The notes beneath the pieces were generated by a model. The model worked only from the letters and a program-made list of their open reading frames with translations. It ran no database searches and had not been told where the DNA came from. 64,000 bases of DNA, taken from Diaporthe sp. PMI_573. Its lineage: Eukaryota > Ascomycota > Sordariomycetes > Diaporthales > Diaporthaceae. The position numbers and the translations under genes were made by a program. Shown in pieces: positions 55,731-64,000 of the stretch. Numbering within the stretch: the stretch's first letter is position 1; each line of letters opens with the position of its first letter. The stretch is from the NCBI GenBank assembly GCA_021399435.1, contig JAJTUP010000021.1, forward strand, positions 248,001 through 312,000, read 5' to 3'.

Positions 55731-56717
55731 AATGCTTCAGGCAGGGTCTCGTTGGATGCTTGCCCAATGTAGCCTGTCGATAGTCACCTGTAGGGCTCGG
55801 GGCTCAGACAGTTGCTACAGCATCGATGATCAAAGCATCGGCCTGAACACGAAGCCCATTGTTCATAAATAGAAATATGGCCTGTCGAGAGACTGGAGGG
55901 TAAAACGCATGGAAGGTCTCTAGGTGGTAGTAGCAGTAGGCTCGCACGAGCTCGGTACTCTGTGCTCAGCAGTGCAAGAAGCACCCCATGTCGTCACAAG
56001 GTTGCAGTGGGTGTGAAGCCCGATCCGTGTAAAAGCATCTGGGCTGGGGTTGGTGGGCAGGCGGTCTGTTGCATGCGAGCCCGTGGACCTCGGGATGCTG
56101 CTTCGAGATGTCATTTGTCGATGGCCTCACCTCCTTCCTCAGTCATGCTCGAATTTACCTTCACACATTTCACGGTACGGGTCTGCCGGGCACTCGGCGG
56201 AGCTGGCACAAGAGTGGGGTGGACAGAGACGGGCTTGTTTGACGGGTGGGAATGCAGAGCTCGTGGTCCCTGCTGCCGCCTGCGCATCAAATCCCCCAGC
56301 CTACGTGCTCTTCTTGGACGGCGGGCGCTTGGCGCCATAGGAGATCCCTGCTGCCGATCCACTGGCCCATCAAGGCGGGCGCAGCAGGGCAACCCCCAAT
56401 CCCCCCAATTTGTCTCAATTCACTCCAGGACGGGGCTTCCAGGGCCTCCCCCAAATGGTTGGCACTTTGTCCACGACCGACTGCTCTGCACCTGCAAGAA
56501 CGAGCATCCACGTCCCGACTTCCAACCTGGCAAAGGCTGAAAGACCTGGCCGACCCGAGCGCAATCACCTACCTATCTACCTGGGATTCTTCCCCTCAGA
56601 AACTCCCATCCCGATCCCTCCTCCCCCCCCCGACATCCCAGTCCGAAACATTTATCCCGTCCGCTCTCTCGCATCTCTCCTCGCCCAGCTCGTTTCACTG
56701 CGACTAGTAGTTCAGCT

Positions 56718-56737
56718 ACTTACTTACTTACTTACTT
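56718..56737. repeat. (ACTT)5 microsatellite in the RHO2 leader
   Basis: Five perfect ACTT copies ~320 bp before the RHO2 start codon, in a pyrimidine-rich tract. Confidence 0.9.
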
Positions 56738-57054
56738 CCTTGCTTTGCTTGCTTCGTTTATGCTTCTTGACAGTCGTTCGCCCCTCGCCCCCCTTTTTGG
56801 CCTTGCTCATCAGGCGCACTCGTTCGCGCAGGAAAAGGAGAACCTCACCGTTACATCCACAGCAGCCGGCAGCAGGGACAGCAGCGCAAGAAACACTACT
56901 CCCGCCACATCAGTCAGCAGCAGCAGCAGTTGGCGCGGCAGACATCCCAGTCCGATAACGACATCATAAGCTTTCCGACTTGCGACGGCTCTCCAACAAC
57001 CCCCGAAACGAGCAATTGCTCAGTGAAGAGCGCTGTGAAACCTTGCTCTCCACG

Positions 57055-58127
57055 ATGGCAGGCGCTGGTAGTGCTCAGAACGTCATCCGAAGGTATTCCC
57101 ACCCACCGATGTCCCCTTCCCCTGCCATGCCGAAGCCCCAGGCGTCAATTGGGTCTGACTGTGTTCTCCTCAGGAAGCTGGTCATTATCGGCGACGGGGC
57201 TTGCGGGAAGACCTCCCTGCTCAGCGTCTTCACACTAGGTTACTTTCCTACGGTTAGTCGTCCCCCATACATGATTGTCTCAGCCATCCCCTCTCTGATC
57301 AAGTAAATAAACTAACTCTTCTTCCTAGCATTATGTAAGTCAATCGACCGCAAACCCGCCGTTCCGGACTGCCATGGCGACTCTGCCCAGCCCGTGCTCC
57401 CGCGACCACGATACCTAACGAGCTCACTCGTGCCAGATACCCACCGTCTTCGAGAACTACGTCACCGACTGTAGGGTAGATGGGAAATCAGTTCAGCTTG
57501 CGCTATGGGATACAGCGGGACAGGAGGACTATGAGAGGTTGCGCCCCCTCGCATACTCGAAAGCACATGTCATCCTGATAGGATTCTCCGTGGATACGCC
57601 AGATTCACTGGACAATGTCAAACACAAGGTGGGTCTTTCCCTCCCCCCGGAGTTCGGCTCATGATAGGAAGATGGCAACACAAGTTCTGCGTGACGGATG
57701 CCTCGCCCTACCGAGACTACACGTTGCACCGGTATTGGCGACTGCTTCGTGGACACCAGGGCCCTTGCCCACCAGTCGTTGCGCCGGTCACTGGCCGAAG
57801 ATAACTCCAGAGGCTGACGAGACTCGCGCGGAACAGTGGGTCGAAGAAGCGACGGAGAAATGCCCGGGCGTGCCGATTATACTCGTCGGATTGAAGAAAG
57901 ATCTGAGGGAGGACCCGGTCGCCGTCGAGGAGATGCGTAAGAAGTCGCTCCGATTCGTCACAGAACACGACGGTGAGGCGGCCGCGCGAGAAGTCGGAGC
58001 GAAGAAGTACCTCGAGTGCTCGAGCCTAAGCGGAGAGGGCGTCGACGACGTATTCGAGGCAGCAACCAGAGCAGCACTGCTCACGTTTGAGAAGGGCGAG
58101 GGCGGGGGCTGTTGCGTGATTCTATGA
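57055..58127 (+). CDS. RHO2: Rho-family GTPase, Rho2 type
   Basis: Five exons: 57055-57092, 57174-57252, 57329-57334, 57437-57628, 57837-58127, 201 aa. Rho2 signals through protein kinase C to wall alpha-glucan synthesis. G-box motifs: G1 GDGACGKT, switch I/G2 [12 protein letters not shown]3 [15 protein letters not shown]4 with VGLKKDL in place of the common TKxD, G5 ECSSL. The C-terminus GGGCCVIL ends in CaaX box CVIL, where the Leu predicts geranylgeranylation, with a palmitoylatable Cys before it. [19 protein letters not shown] and [17 protein letters not shown] separate it from Rho1, Rho3, Rho4 and Cdc42. Exon 3 is only six nucleotides (CATTAT = His-Tyr), between acceptor cttcctag and donor gtaagt, and is needed to link GYFPT to IPTVFENY. 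The start follows gcctctccacgATGG; exon 1 gives [12 protein letters not shown]. Confidence 0.93.
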
Positions 58128-58861
58128 GAATGCGGAAAGATTGGTTTTCAGTATGGGGAAGGGGTATCGCCAGGGACCTACGCGGGGAATTCTGATACGA
58201 TACCCATTCAAAGCGGCACAACTTAAGAGAATGTCCCCAACAACGAATGCATGGACAGCCACTTCTTCTTTGCACCGTCAAATACTCGATATCTACGGGA
58301 CCTAAACAGGCCACCGCGAAAGCCACCAAGCCACGAACGAAACACGGATGTCGACGGCTAAACACATGCGGCAGCAATCTTGCCCTGCTACCCTGCATCA
58401 CAGATGGTATAATTATCCACACGAAGGGGGGTTGCGAGGAAAGCACGGGGAGTCTAAATGCTGGCTAGCAAGGTCCGGTTCACGGTCGGGCGGAACGGAA
58501 CTCAAAAAGGTACGGTCTATGGGGGGGGCCGGGGTTTACAGGACGGGACGAGGCAAGGGGGTTCAGTCATTCGGAGCAGCATCGCAGAATCGCGCATCCT
58601 ACAGGCAGACTGAAATTCCAGCGTAGCAGGTTTTTAACTATAGGCATCTAATTTCCATTCTTTACACTCTCTGCGAGACACAAGACCGGCATACATGGTC
58701 AATTTGACCGACATTGAGGCCAATGTTGTACGTTCCCTGTTTTTGTAAAAAATACACATGACACACAACGGCAACAACCGCCCCAAGTGGGACTCGGCGG
58801 GGTGAACCCAAGTCTCGCAGAGATATCACGCCTGCTTGGTGGTATGAACAAAACCGGCAAC
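58128..58861. other. Convergent 3' spacer between RHO2 and mL40
   Basis: 734 bp, no gene recognised. A G8 run occurs near 58520-58527. Confidence 0.5.
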
Positions 58862-59533
58862 TCACTGCCGCTTCCACTCGTGGTTCCATGGCTTCTCCCC
58901 GGGGGTCTCGACCAGCGGCCGGGCGTACTCGATGGGGACGGCCCCCTTGCCCCAGACGCCAAACTTCTCCATGGCCTTGCGGTAAAGCCAGCCCTCGGTC
59001 CGCGTGCCGGGCCCGCTCATGTTCCTCAGGACCTCGCAGGCGTGCCCCATGCTCTGCTGCATGCGCATCATCTCCCTCTCGCGGGACTCCTCCTCCTTGC
59101 GCCGGAACAGCTGCCACGCCCGGTGGATGGTCCAGTGGCGGAGCCACCTGTTGCGCGCCATCCGCAGCGGCGGCGGCAGCTGCGAGCCCGCGTAGATGAA
59201 CTTCATCAGGTCCGCTACCTTGGGGTCCAGCTTGGCCGCCATCTGCGCCCGCCTCTTCTTGCGCGCCGCCGCGTCCATCGGCTGGCCCTTGCCACCCTTG
59301 GCGCCGACGCCCTTTACATTCCGCTGCTGCTTCGGGGGGACGCGCGCGAGGGAAGGCTGGGTGGTGCTGAATGCCCTGGGAGTGTTGGGTGTTGTCGTCG
59401 TTGGTGGCGAGCTGATCGAGAGTGCGGCCGTGGCGCGGGTGAGGAAGGTGGTCCCACCTTGCGAGGAGGGTGTTTGGCGGACACTGGGGCGCGCCGGTCT
59501 CAGGAGACCCCGCAGGCCTGTTGATGTGAACAT
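58862..59533 (-). CDS. MRPL28: Mitochondrial large ribosomal subunit protein mL40
   Basis: Single exon, minus strand, 223 aa. The N-terminal ~60 residues are Arg/Ser/Thr-rich and nearly free of acidic residues, as in a mitochondrial targeting presequence (MFTSTGLRGLLRPARPSVRQ). After a basic Gly/Lys linker come the family blocks: KLDPKVADLMKFIY, PLRMARNRWLRHWTIHRAWQ, LFRRKEEESREREMMRMQQS, MGHACEVLRNM, GWLYRKAMEKFGVWGKGAVP, IEYARPLVETPGEKPWNHEW. The NR-x(n)-HRAWQL and PIEYAR...W-N-H-W blocks match yeast Mrpl28. mL40 is part of the mitochondrial large subunit. A 314-codon ORF in another minus frame over the same DNA is a GC-rich shadow. Confidence 0.82.
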   Translation of the reverse strand: MFTSTGLRGLLRPARPSVRQTPSSQGGTTFLTRATAALSISSPPTTTTPNTPRAFSTTQPSLARVPPKQQRNVKGVGAKGGKGQPMDAAARKKRRAQMAAKLDPKVADLMKFIYAGSQLPPPLRMARNRWLRHWTIHRAWQLFRRKEEESREREMMRMQQSMGHACEVLRNMSGPGTRTEGWLYRKAMEKFGVWGKGAVPIEYARPLVETPGEKPWNHEWKRQ

Positions 59534-61257
59534 TGCGGGGTGTTATGGGGTCGCTCGGCCTCGTTGGTCGGTTTCGACTATTAGGGGGGTGGTTTGGCGG
59601 TTGCAAGGCGCTTGAGGTCGCGATTCGGGAGGTGGTCGCGCTCAGGTAAATCGCAGGCTAGTATTCCGTTGTCCCCGCCAACGTGTCTCCAAGCTCTCCA
59701 ATGCGATTCCTTGCAGGCCCTTCCCCTAGGCTACCAGCGTAATCCTCGACCCTGGTGAAAGTCCTCGGGTTGGTAAGCTCGCTCGCGTTCGCTCCTGAGC
59801 AGGCTGGTGCAGCGCAGAGAAATCGCAGGTCGGCTTGTCAGTACAGGGTGGTGCGGGTCAATTGACCGCTGGATCGGTCAAAGGAGGCGTCTGCGAAATA
59901 TCGGCTCGGGCGCGGTCGATGTCCGTCAGACAGGCAGGATAGACGTGCTTGGCCTCGAGGTGGTGCAGTATGGAGATACTGGGGAAGCATAGCTCGCCGC
60001 GACCCCAGAAAATCCATACCGCCGGATAAGCTCAGCTCCCGACGCTCCGATGGATGGGTGGGTGGGTACGTACCTGTCTCAGATCGCCTTTCGGGCGCTG
60101 CCGAGCTGGGTAGCATCCGTGTGTGGGCATCCTTGTCGCAATGAGGCTCTTTGGTGTGTGGGCAAGGTACGACGCTCAGACTTCAAACAACCAACAGTTC
60201 GGACTCAACCCAAGCCCACATCATGTAATTCCACGCCTCATACTACTAGCCTCCCAGGAGGTCGGAGTGGAGATTATGATAAGAGGACGAGCATGCTGAT
60301 ACGAGTTTGCAGTCTACTCGAACGTGAGTTTAGATAGACCTCTGATGAGTACGTGTCTAGTTGTCACGCTCAGATCCCATGCTCTGAGTCCAACTCCTGA
60401 AAAAGACAGCCAACGCTAGCGGGACATGGGCCGGCCTCAGGCTAGACTTTGATATTCCATCGCCCCTTGAGTCGGTATCATTGTACAACAGGGGACGTCA
60501 TGCAAACTGAGCTACAGGGTAGCTGATGAACAAAAATAAAACAAAAATGCACATGCAGTACCAGACTAGTGCTACAACAGTCGACATGAACAATATTTTC
60601 CAGCACACATTCTTGTCCCAGTGATGGCGCAGCGGACTTGTGCCCCCAAGGGCCCTCAAGGGCCCCCAAGGGTTCAACAGATAGTGCTCATGACTAGTTC
60701 TCAGGCGCATAGATAGATGCCAACAAGAAGCGAGCAAATAAATCACGTACTTTGATGGACAAGACTAAATTACGGTACAATTCTCAACTATGTCATCAGA
60801 AGACTAATTTCTTTCTTTTTCTCCAGAGATTTGCACTTTGTCAAGGTTTCAAGTGGTTGATGCCTTACACTACTCAACCAGTCTACTAGCAAAAGCCGAC
60901 TAATTTAGCCATGACTTTATTTCTATTATTCCTGTGTTGTAAGGTTGATTTAGCTTCATGCCTTGCCAGAAATTGCGCCTTTTGGGTTCATAAATTCCAG
61001 GGCCCTCCGGTCTGCCTGCTCTTCAGAATTGAAACTCACAAAATATTAAAGTCCCCTCCACCTCAACCCACTTTCCAACCAACAGTGTGTTGGGTCTCTG
61101 TATCAACACAAAGACTTGCAACTATCCAAGACTACAACGGAGAAGCCTTTACCTTTTGGCATCATAACCTTCTATCAATAAACTGGTCACAAAACCGGCC
61201 AACCAAACGACCGACACAAAGATCAGACTGCGTAAAGCGTCTAGTCGAAATTCAGCC
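59534..61257. other. Intergenic, nothing recognised
   Basis: 1.7 kb. Short ORFs only. A near-tandem (cccaaggg/ccctcaaggg) block lies at about 60644-60672. The last ~200 bp are CAA/CT-rich, a likely 5' leader of the next gene. Confidence 0.45.
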
Positions 61258-61842
61258 ATGAATTCAGACTCTCCACCTCCGTCTGATGCTTGTCCGGAAT
61301 TGACATCGGACAATGGCACACCAACTTCCTCCACTCCAGGGTCCGTCAACGGGACGGGAGTAAACCACCAAGCCTCACGTTCACGTCTCAATAACACCCC
61401 TGAGCAAAACAACGTCGCTGCCCGCGTCCCGCCGACTGGAGGGTCCCGATACACCAGGTCCCCTTATCCGGCACCAACTGCCCCGCCCTCGATTGAGCCT
61501 CGCGGTCACGAGCGGACAGAAGCGATCCCATTTCTCAGCATCGGGCCACCATTAGTTCCGCTGTCGCGAAACACGTGGTCACCCCGCCTACGCTCAGCGT
61601 CTGCCGTCAGATTCGCGAGTGAGCCCACCGTGATCCCCCCGTCCGCGCCGTCGTCCCCTTCGCCGTCTACAACATCTCCTCGACCCGCGGGCCCTCCCAC
61701 CGGGAGATCGGCCCGCTTGGTTGAGGATCTTTGGTGGCTCATAGACCTCATTTTCATCTTGTTCTGGGCCGTGGGGGGCCGCCGGCGTAACAGGGACGGG
61801 AACCGGTCCTGGCGCATCTCGCTGGGCGGCTCGGCGCGATGA
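61258..61842 (+). CDS. Pro/Ser/Thr-rich protein with C-terminal membrane segment, unknown function
   Basis: Single exon, 194 aa. The first ~150 residues are disordered and Pro/Ser/Thr-rich (TPTSSTPGSVNGTG, YPAPTAPPSIEPRG, PSAPSSPSPSTTSPRP). Near the end there is one hydrophobic helix, EDLWWLIDLIFILFWAVGG, flanked by Arg and followed by a short basic tail (RRRNRDGNRSW). That makes a single-pass or tail-anchored protein. No family recognised. The ATG context (cagccATGa) and a CA-rich leader support it, but the composition is simple and antisense frames are also partly open, so it could be a chance ORF. Confidence 0.55.
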   Translation: MNSDSPPPSDACPELTSDNGTPTSSTPGSVNGTGVNHQASRSRLNNTPEQNNVAARVPPTGGSRYTRSPYPAPTAPPSIEPRGHERTEAIPFLSIGPPLVPLSRNTWSPRLRSASAVRFASEPTVIPPSAPSSPSPSTTSPRPAGPPTGRSARLVEDLWWLIDLIFILFWAVGGRRRNRDGNRSWRISLGGSAR

Positions 61843-62813
61843 ATAATCTTGATCCGTAGAAGACCCCATGCTGTCGAGCCGATGGCATGCGTGGAACTTT
61901 TCCAGGTGTTCTTCCGCGGTTTGAAGGAGGGGAGCGATACATGTGTGCATCTGCAGAGGTCTTATATTGGCGGGTTGAAGGCGCATGGTGCACCACTTCC
62001 TGGAAGTGGGAATGCGAACGGGACCAACACGTTCACAATACGGATTGCTTGGAGCGGGAAGAGGTGTGATACCATTGATTTACGGAGTCGGAAAGGTCGC
62101 GCACCCAACCACATGCAGCAGCAACAAGGCCGTGCGATGCCTCAAAGCCCTCTCATGCCTCGCTCCTGTCAACATCGCGCGTAGCGGCGACAGACGTTAG
62201 CTCGACATCAACTTGATCTATTTAGAAGCTCAATACAAGATTTAAGCTGAGGTCTTGCAAGATCTCATTGCCCCATATCCTCACTATAGCAGCGCCTGTT
62301 CTCCATGCTCAATACCCTGGGCCCCCTGCCCCTGACGACAAGATTAAATTCTGAGGCGTGACATTGATCATTGTAATTGTGGGTTTAACATATCACTTGT
62401 ATTTACTTATTTCGAAATAAGCTCTTAATTCTTCAACGCAAGCAACTAAGCTTAGATACACAATGTACATGGCCGTAATATGAGCAGCAAACTTGTGTAG
62501 TTCATTCACGGTGAGCGAACGACTTCGGGAAGTCGGCATCACGGACGCGATAATTATTTATAGGTAAGATAAGATTGACATTACAGATATCCGATTAACC
62601 TTTTTGAAATCATACATACATCATCTTAGATACATGGACGTTAAATCGTAATTGCATACCGTCAAAGCGTTAACACCGACTTCCCCTTCCAGTTCCAAGT
62701 CATTTTCCCCCGATAGCCAAGAAATAATCATAGTGTCACAACAATCCCAAAGCGCTTCCGTTATTAAAGAGAATTCCAGAAGGGACAAACCAAAAGGGGC
62801 TTGCACGTTTCAT
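61843..62813. other. AT-rich intergenic, nothing recognised
   Basis: 970 bp between the anchored protein and the LEA-like gene. AT-rich at 62200-62760; no ORF with motifs. Confidence 0.5.
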
Positions 62814-64000
62814 TTATTTCTTCTTGTCCTTGCCGGTCAGGGCCTTGGTCAGGGAGCCGAGCCCAAGCCCGTCGAGCAGCCTGTTGAGGCCGAGCGTGCC
62901 CAGGAGGCCGTCGACGATGCCGCCGAGGCCGAGGCCGCTGAGCAGGCGACCCACGATGCCGAGCACACCCGTGAGCAGGAGGCCGACGGCGGCAATGATC
63001 TGGAAGAGCGGCTCGCCCAGGAGGCCCCACAGGGGGTTGAGCTCCTTCTTTGCGTGGGGCATATCCTCCAGCTTGCGCTTGGCGCCGTCGATGGTCTCGG
63101 TGACGGTGCCGGTGAGCTGTCAGTGTTTGAGTCAGTACATATGTCCCTAATCAAGATTGACTCTAGTGGTGAGGGATCGACTCTTACCTCCTTGATAACC
63201 TCAGCAAGGTGGAACTCCTCGGGAGTGGCCTCGCGAGTGCCGGACTTGTGCTTAGCGTTGGCCTGGATGTGTCCGTCGGGGTCGATGCCGCGGATGATAC
63301 CGTGCGCCTCGCGGAGGATGTTGCTACCCTCCTCGATGAGGGGGCGGACCTCCCTGACGAGCGCCTCCTCGTCGCGCTCGTCCTCGGGCTTGCGCTCCAT
63401 GGCCTCGATCTTAGTGGTGATCATCTTGCAGATGGGCTTGATCTTATCCAGGCATTGCTCGAGGCACATAGCCATCTGAGTCGCGAGCTTCTTGTCCTGC
63501 TCTCTCTGCAGGCGCACTTCCTTCTCCTCCTCAGTCTCGCCAACCTCTTCCTCTTGGGGAATATCGGATAGCAAGTTGACGTGACCGACTGCCTGGCCCT
63601 TGCTGTTGATGACATCGCCGTCATCGTCAATCTCCAGGCCAGAACAGACAAGCGGGTCACCGCTTGTGAGCTTAGCGATTATGTTGCCGTTGGGATCGAC
63701 AACATTACCCTCTTGGTTGACGTGCAGACCAGCGAGGGCGCCCACCTTCTTCTCGACCTCCTCGGGCTCCCAGCGCTCGGCCTTGCCGATGACGTTGCCG
63801 TTGCTGTCGAGGATGTCGCCATCCTGGTCGACAGTACGGCCGGAAAGCTTCTTGGGATCACCCTCCACGAGACGGCCAACGATGTCGCCACCCGGCGTGA
63901 CGACGTGACCTTCCTTGTTGACGGTCAAGCCGCTGAGCTCGGCGAAGATGCCCTCTTTGGAACCCTCACGCTCACCCTCGGTGACAAGGTCCGCATGTCC
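62814..64000 (-). CDS. LEA-like protein with DUF3659-type repeats, 3' part (runs off the right edge)
   Basis: Minus strand; exons 64000 (open at the edge)-63188 and 63116-62814, intron with donor gtaaga and acceptor ctgacag. 371 C-terminal residues are visible. The N-terminal visible half consists of repeats of ~60-70 residues with the motif V-x-x-x-G-x-V-x-D-x-x-G-N-x-I-G-K: LTVNKEGHVVTPGGDIVGRL, TVDQDGDILDSNGNVIGKAE, LHVNQEGNVVDPNGNIIAKL, LEIDDDGDVINSKGQAVGHV. These are the repeats annotated in fungi as DUF3659 in very long LEA-domain proteins. A charged helical part follows (EEEKEVRLQREQDKKLATQM, CLEQCLDKIKPICKMI), then FHLAEVIKE|LTGTVTETID, and a hydrophobic Gly/Leu-rich end (IIAAVGLLLTGVLGIVGRLL, LGLGGIVDGLLGTLGLNRLL) closing with GKDKKK. 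Such proteins are thought to protect against desiccation or to coat membranes; function not shown. The start lies outside the window. Confidence 0.85.

Larger units (their letters stand above)
53624..57054. other. Long intergenic region with several simple repeats, RHO2 leader at right end
   Basis: 3.4 kb. Contains tandem repeats at 54120, 54987, 55693 and 56718 (separate entries). 54.9-55.35 kb is GC-rich with overlapping ORFs on both strands, but none has an ATG start with a coherent domain. From about 56400 the sequence is C/T-rich with upstream ORFs, consistent with a long RHO2 5' leader. Confidence 0.45.

Noticed and set aside
58662..59606. 314-codon minus-strand ORF
   Set aside because: It overlaps mL40 in another frame of the same strand; Arg/Pro/Gly-rich composition is typical of a GC-rich shadow, and mL40 family blocks are clear.
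1..64000. Secondary-metabolite cluster around the adenylating enzyme, MDR reductase and AKR
   Set aside because: The three genes are 15-22 kb apart with unrelated housekeeping genes between, and no PKS, full NRPS, P450, transporter or cluster regulator is present.
1..64000. CRISPR arrays, insertion sequences, operons, riboswitches
   Set aside because: None seen; the sequence is eukaryotic with spliced genes. I also saw no convincing tRNA, though a covariance-model scan would be needed to exclude one.

Overview
This is nuclear DNA from a filamentous ascomycete, most likely a Sordariomycete. The basis is short GT-AG introns (mostly 50-190 nt), about twenty spliced or single-exon genes at roughly 3 kb spacing, fungus-restricted families (Nst1, a Bud7-type ChAP, an AA9 monooxygenase with CBM1, a CAP-LysM protein, DUF3659-type repeats), and no operons. 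Exon structures were built by hand from splice consensus and frame; coordinates are my own models. I cannot name the genus.

Layout. 1-3.8 kb: no recognisable gene. 3.8-5.7 kb: an aldo/keto reductase-RidA fusion with a one-base frame break in the RidA part. 6-15.1 kb: two divergent housekeeping genes, HIR3 (histone transcription regulator, minus) and a BUD7-type exomer cargo adaptor (plus), sharing a ~0.7-kb promoter region. 15.6 kb: a tiny eight-cysteine secreted peptide. 18.6-20.9 kb: a stand-alone NRPS-like adenylating enzyme, followed by a perfect 21-bp hairpin. 21-25.8 kb: gene-poor. 25.8-27.6 kb: a BTB-domain protein. 29-30.6 kb: TMA20 (ribosome recycling/re-initiation factor) and an I78 protease inhibitor, both minus.

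32-43 kb is the accessory, secretome-like part: a small secreted protein, an AA9 cellulose monooxygenase with CBM1, a CAP-LysM fusion, a decayed GH128 glucanase, an unassigned 407-aa protein and an MDR oxidoreductase. Several of these have a clear TATA box 115-175 bp before the ATG. 43.9-46.4 kb holds two membrane proteins. 47.7-64 kb returns to core functions: NST1, a secreted beta-propeller (SMP-30-like), RHO2, mitochondrial ribosomal protein mL40, a C-terminally anchored Pro/Ser-rich protein, and the 3' part of a LEA-like/DUF3659 protein that runs off the right edge.

The genes do not form one pathway or an obvious secondary-metabolite cluster. The most unusual points are the AKR-RidA fusion with its frame break and a missing RidA arginine, the eight-Cys peptide, the decayed GH128 locus, the CAP-LysM fusion without a signal peptide, the 6-nt RHO2 microexon, and the hairpin behind the adenylating enzyme.
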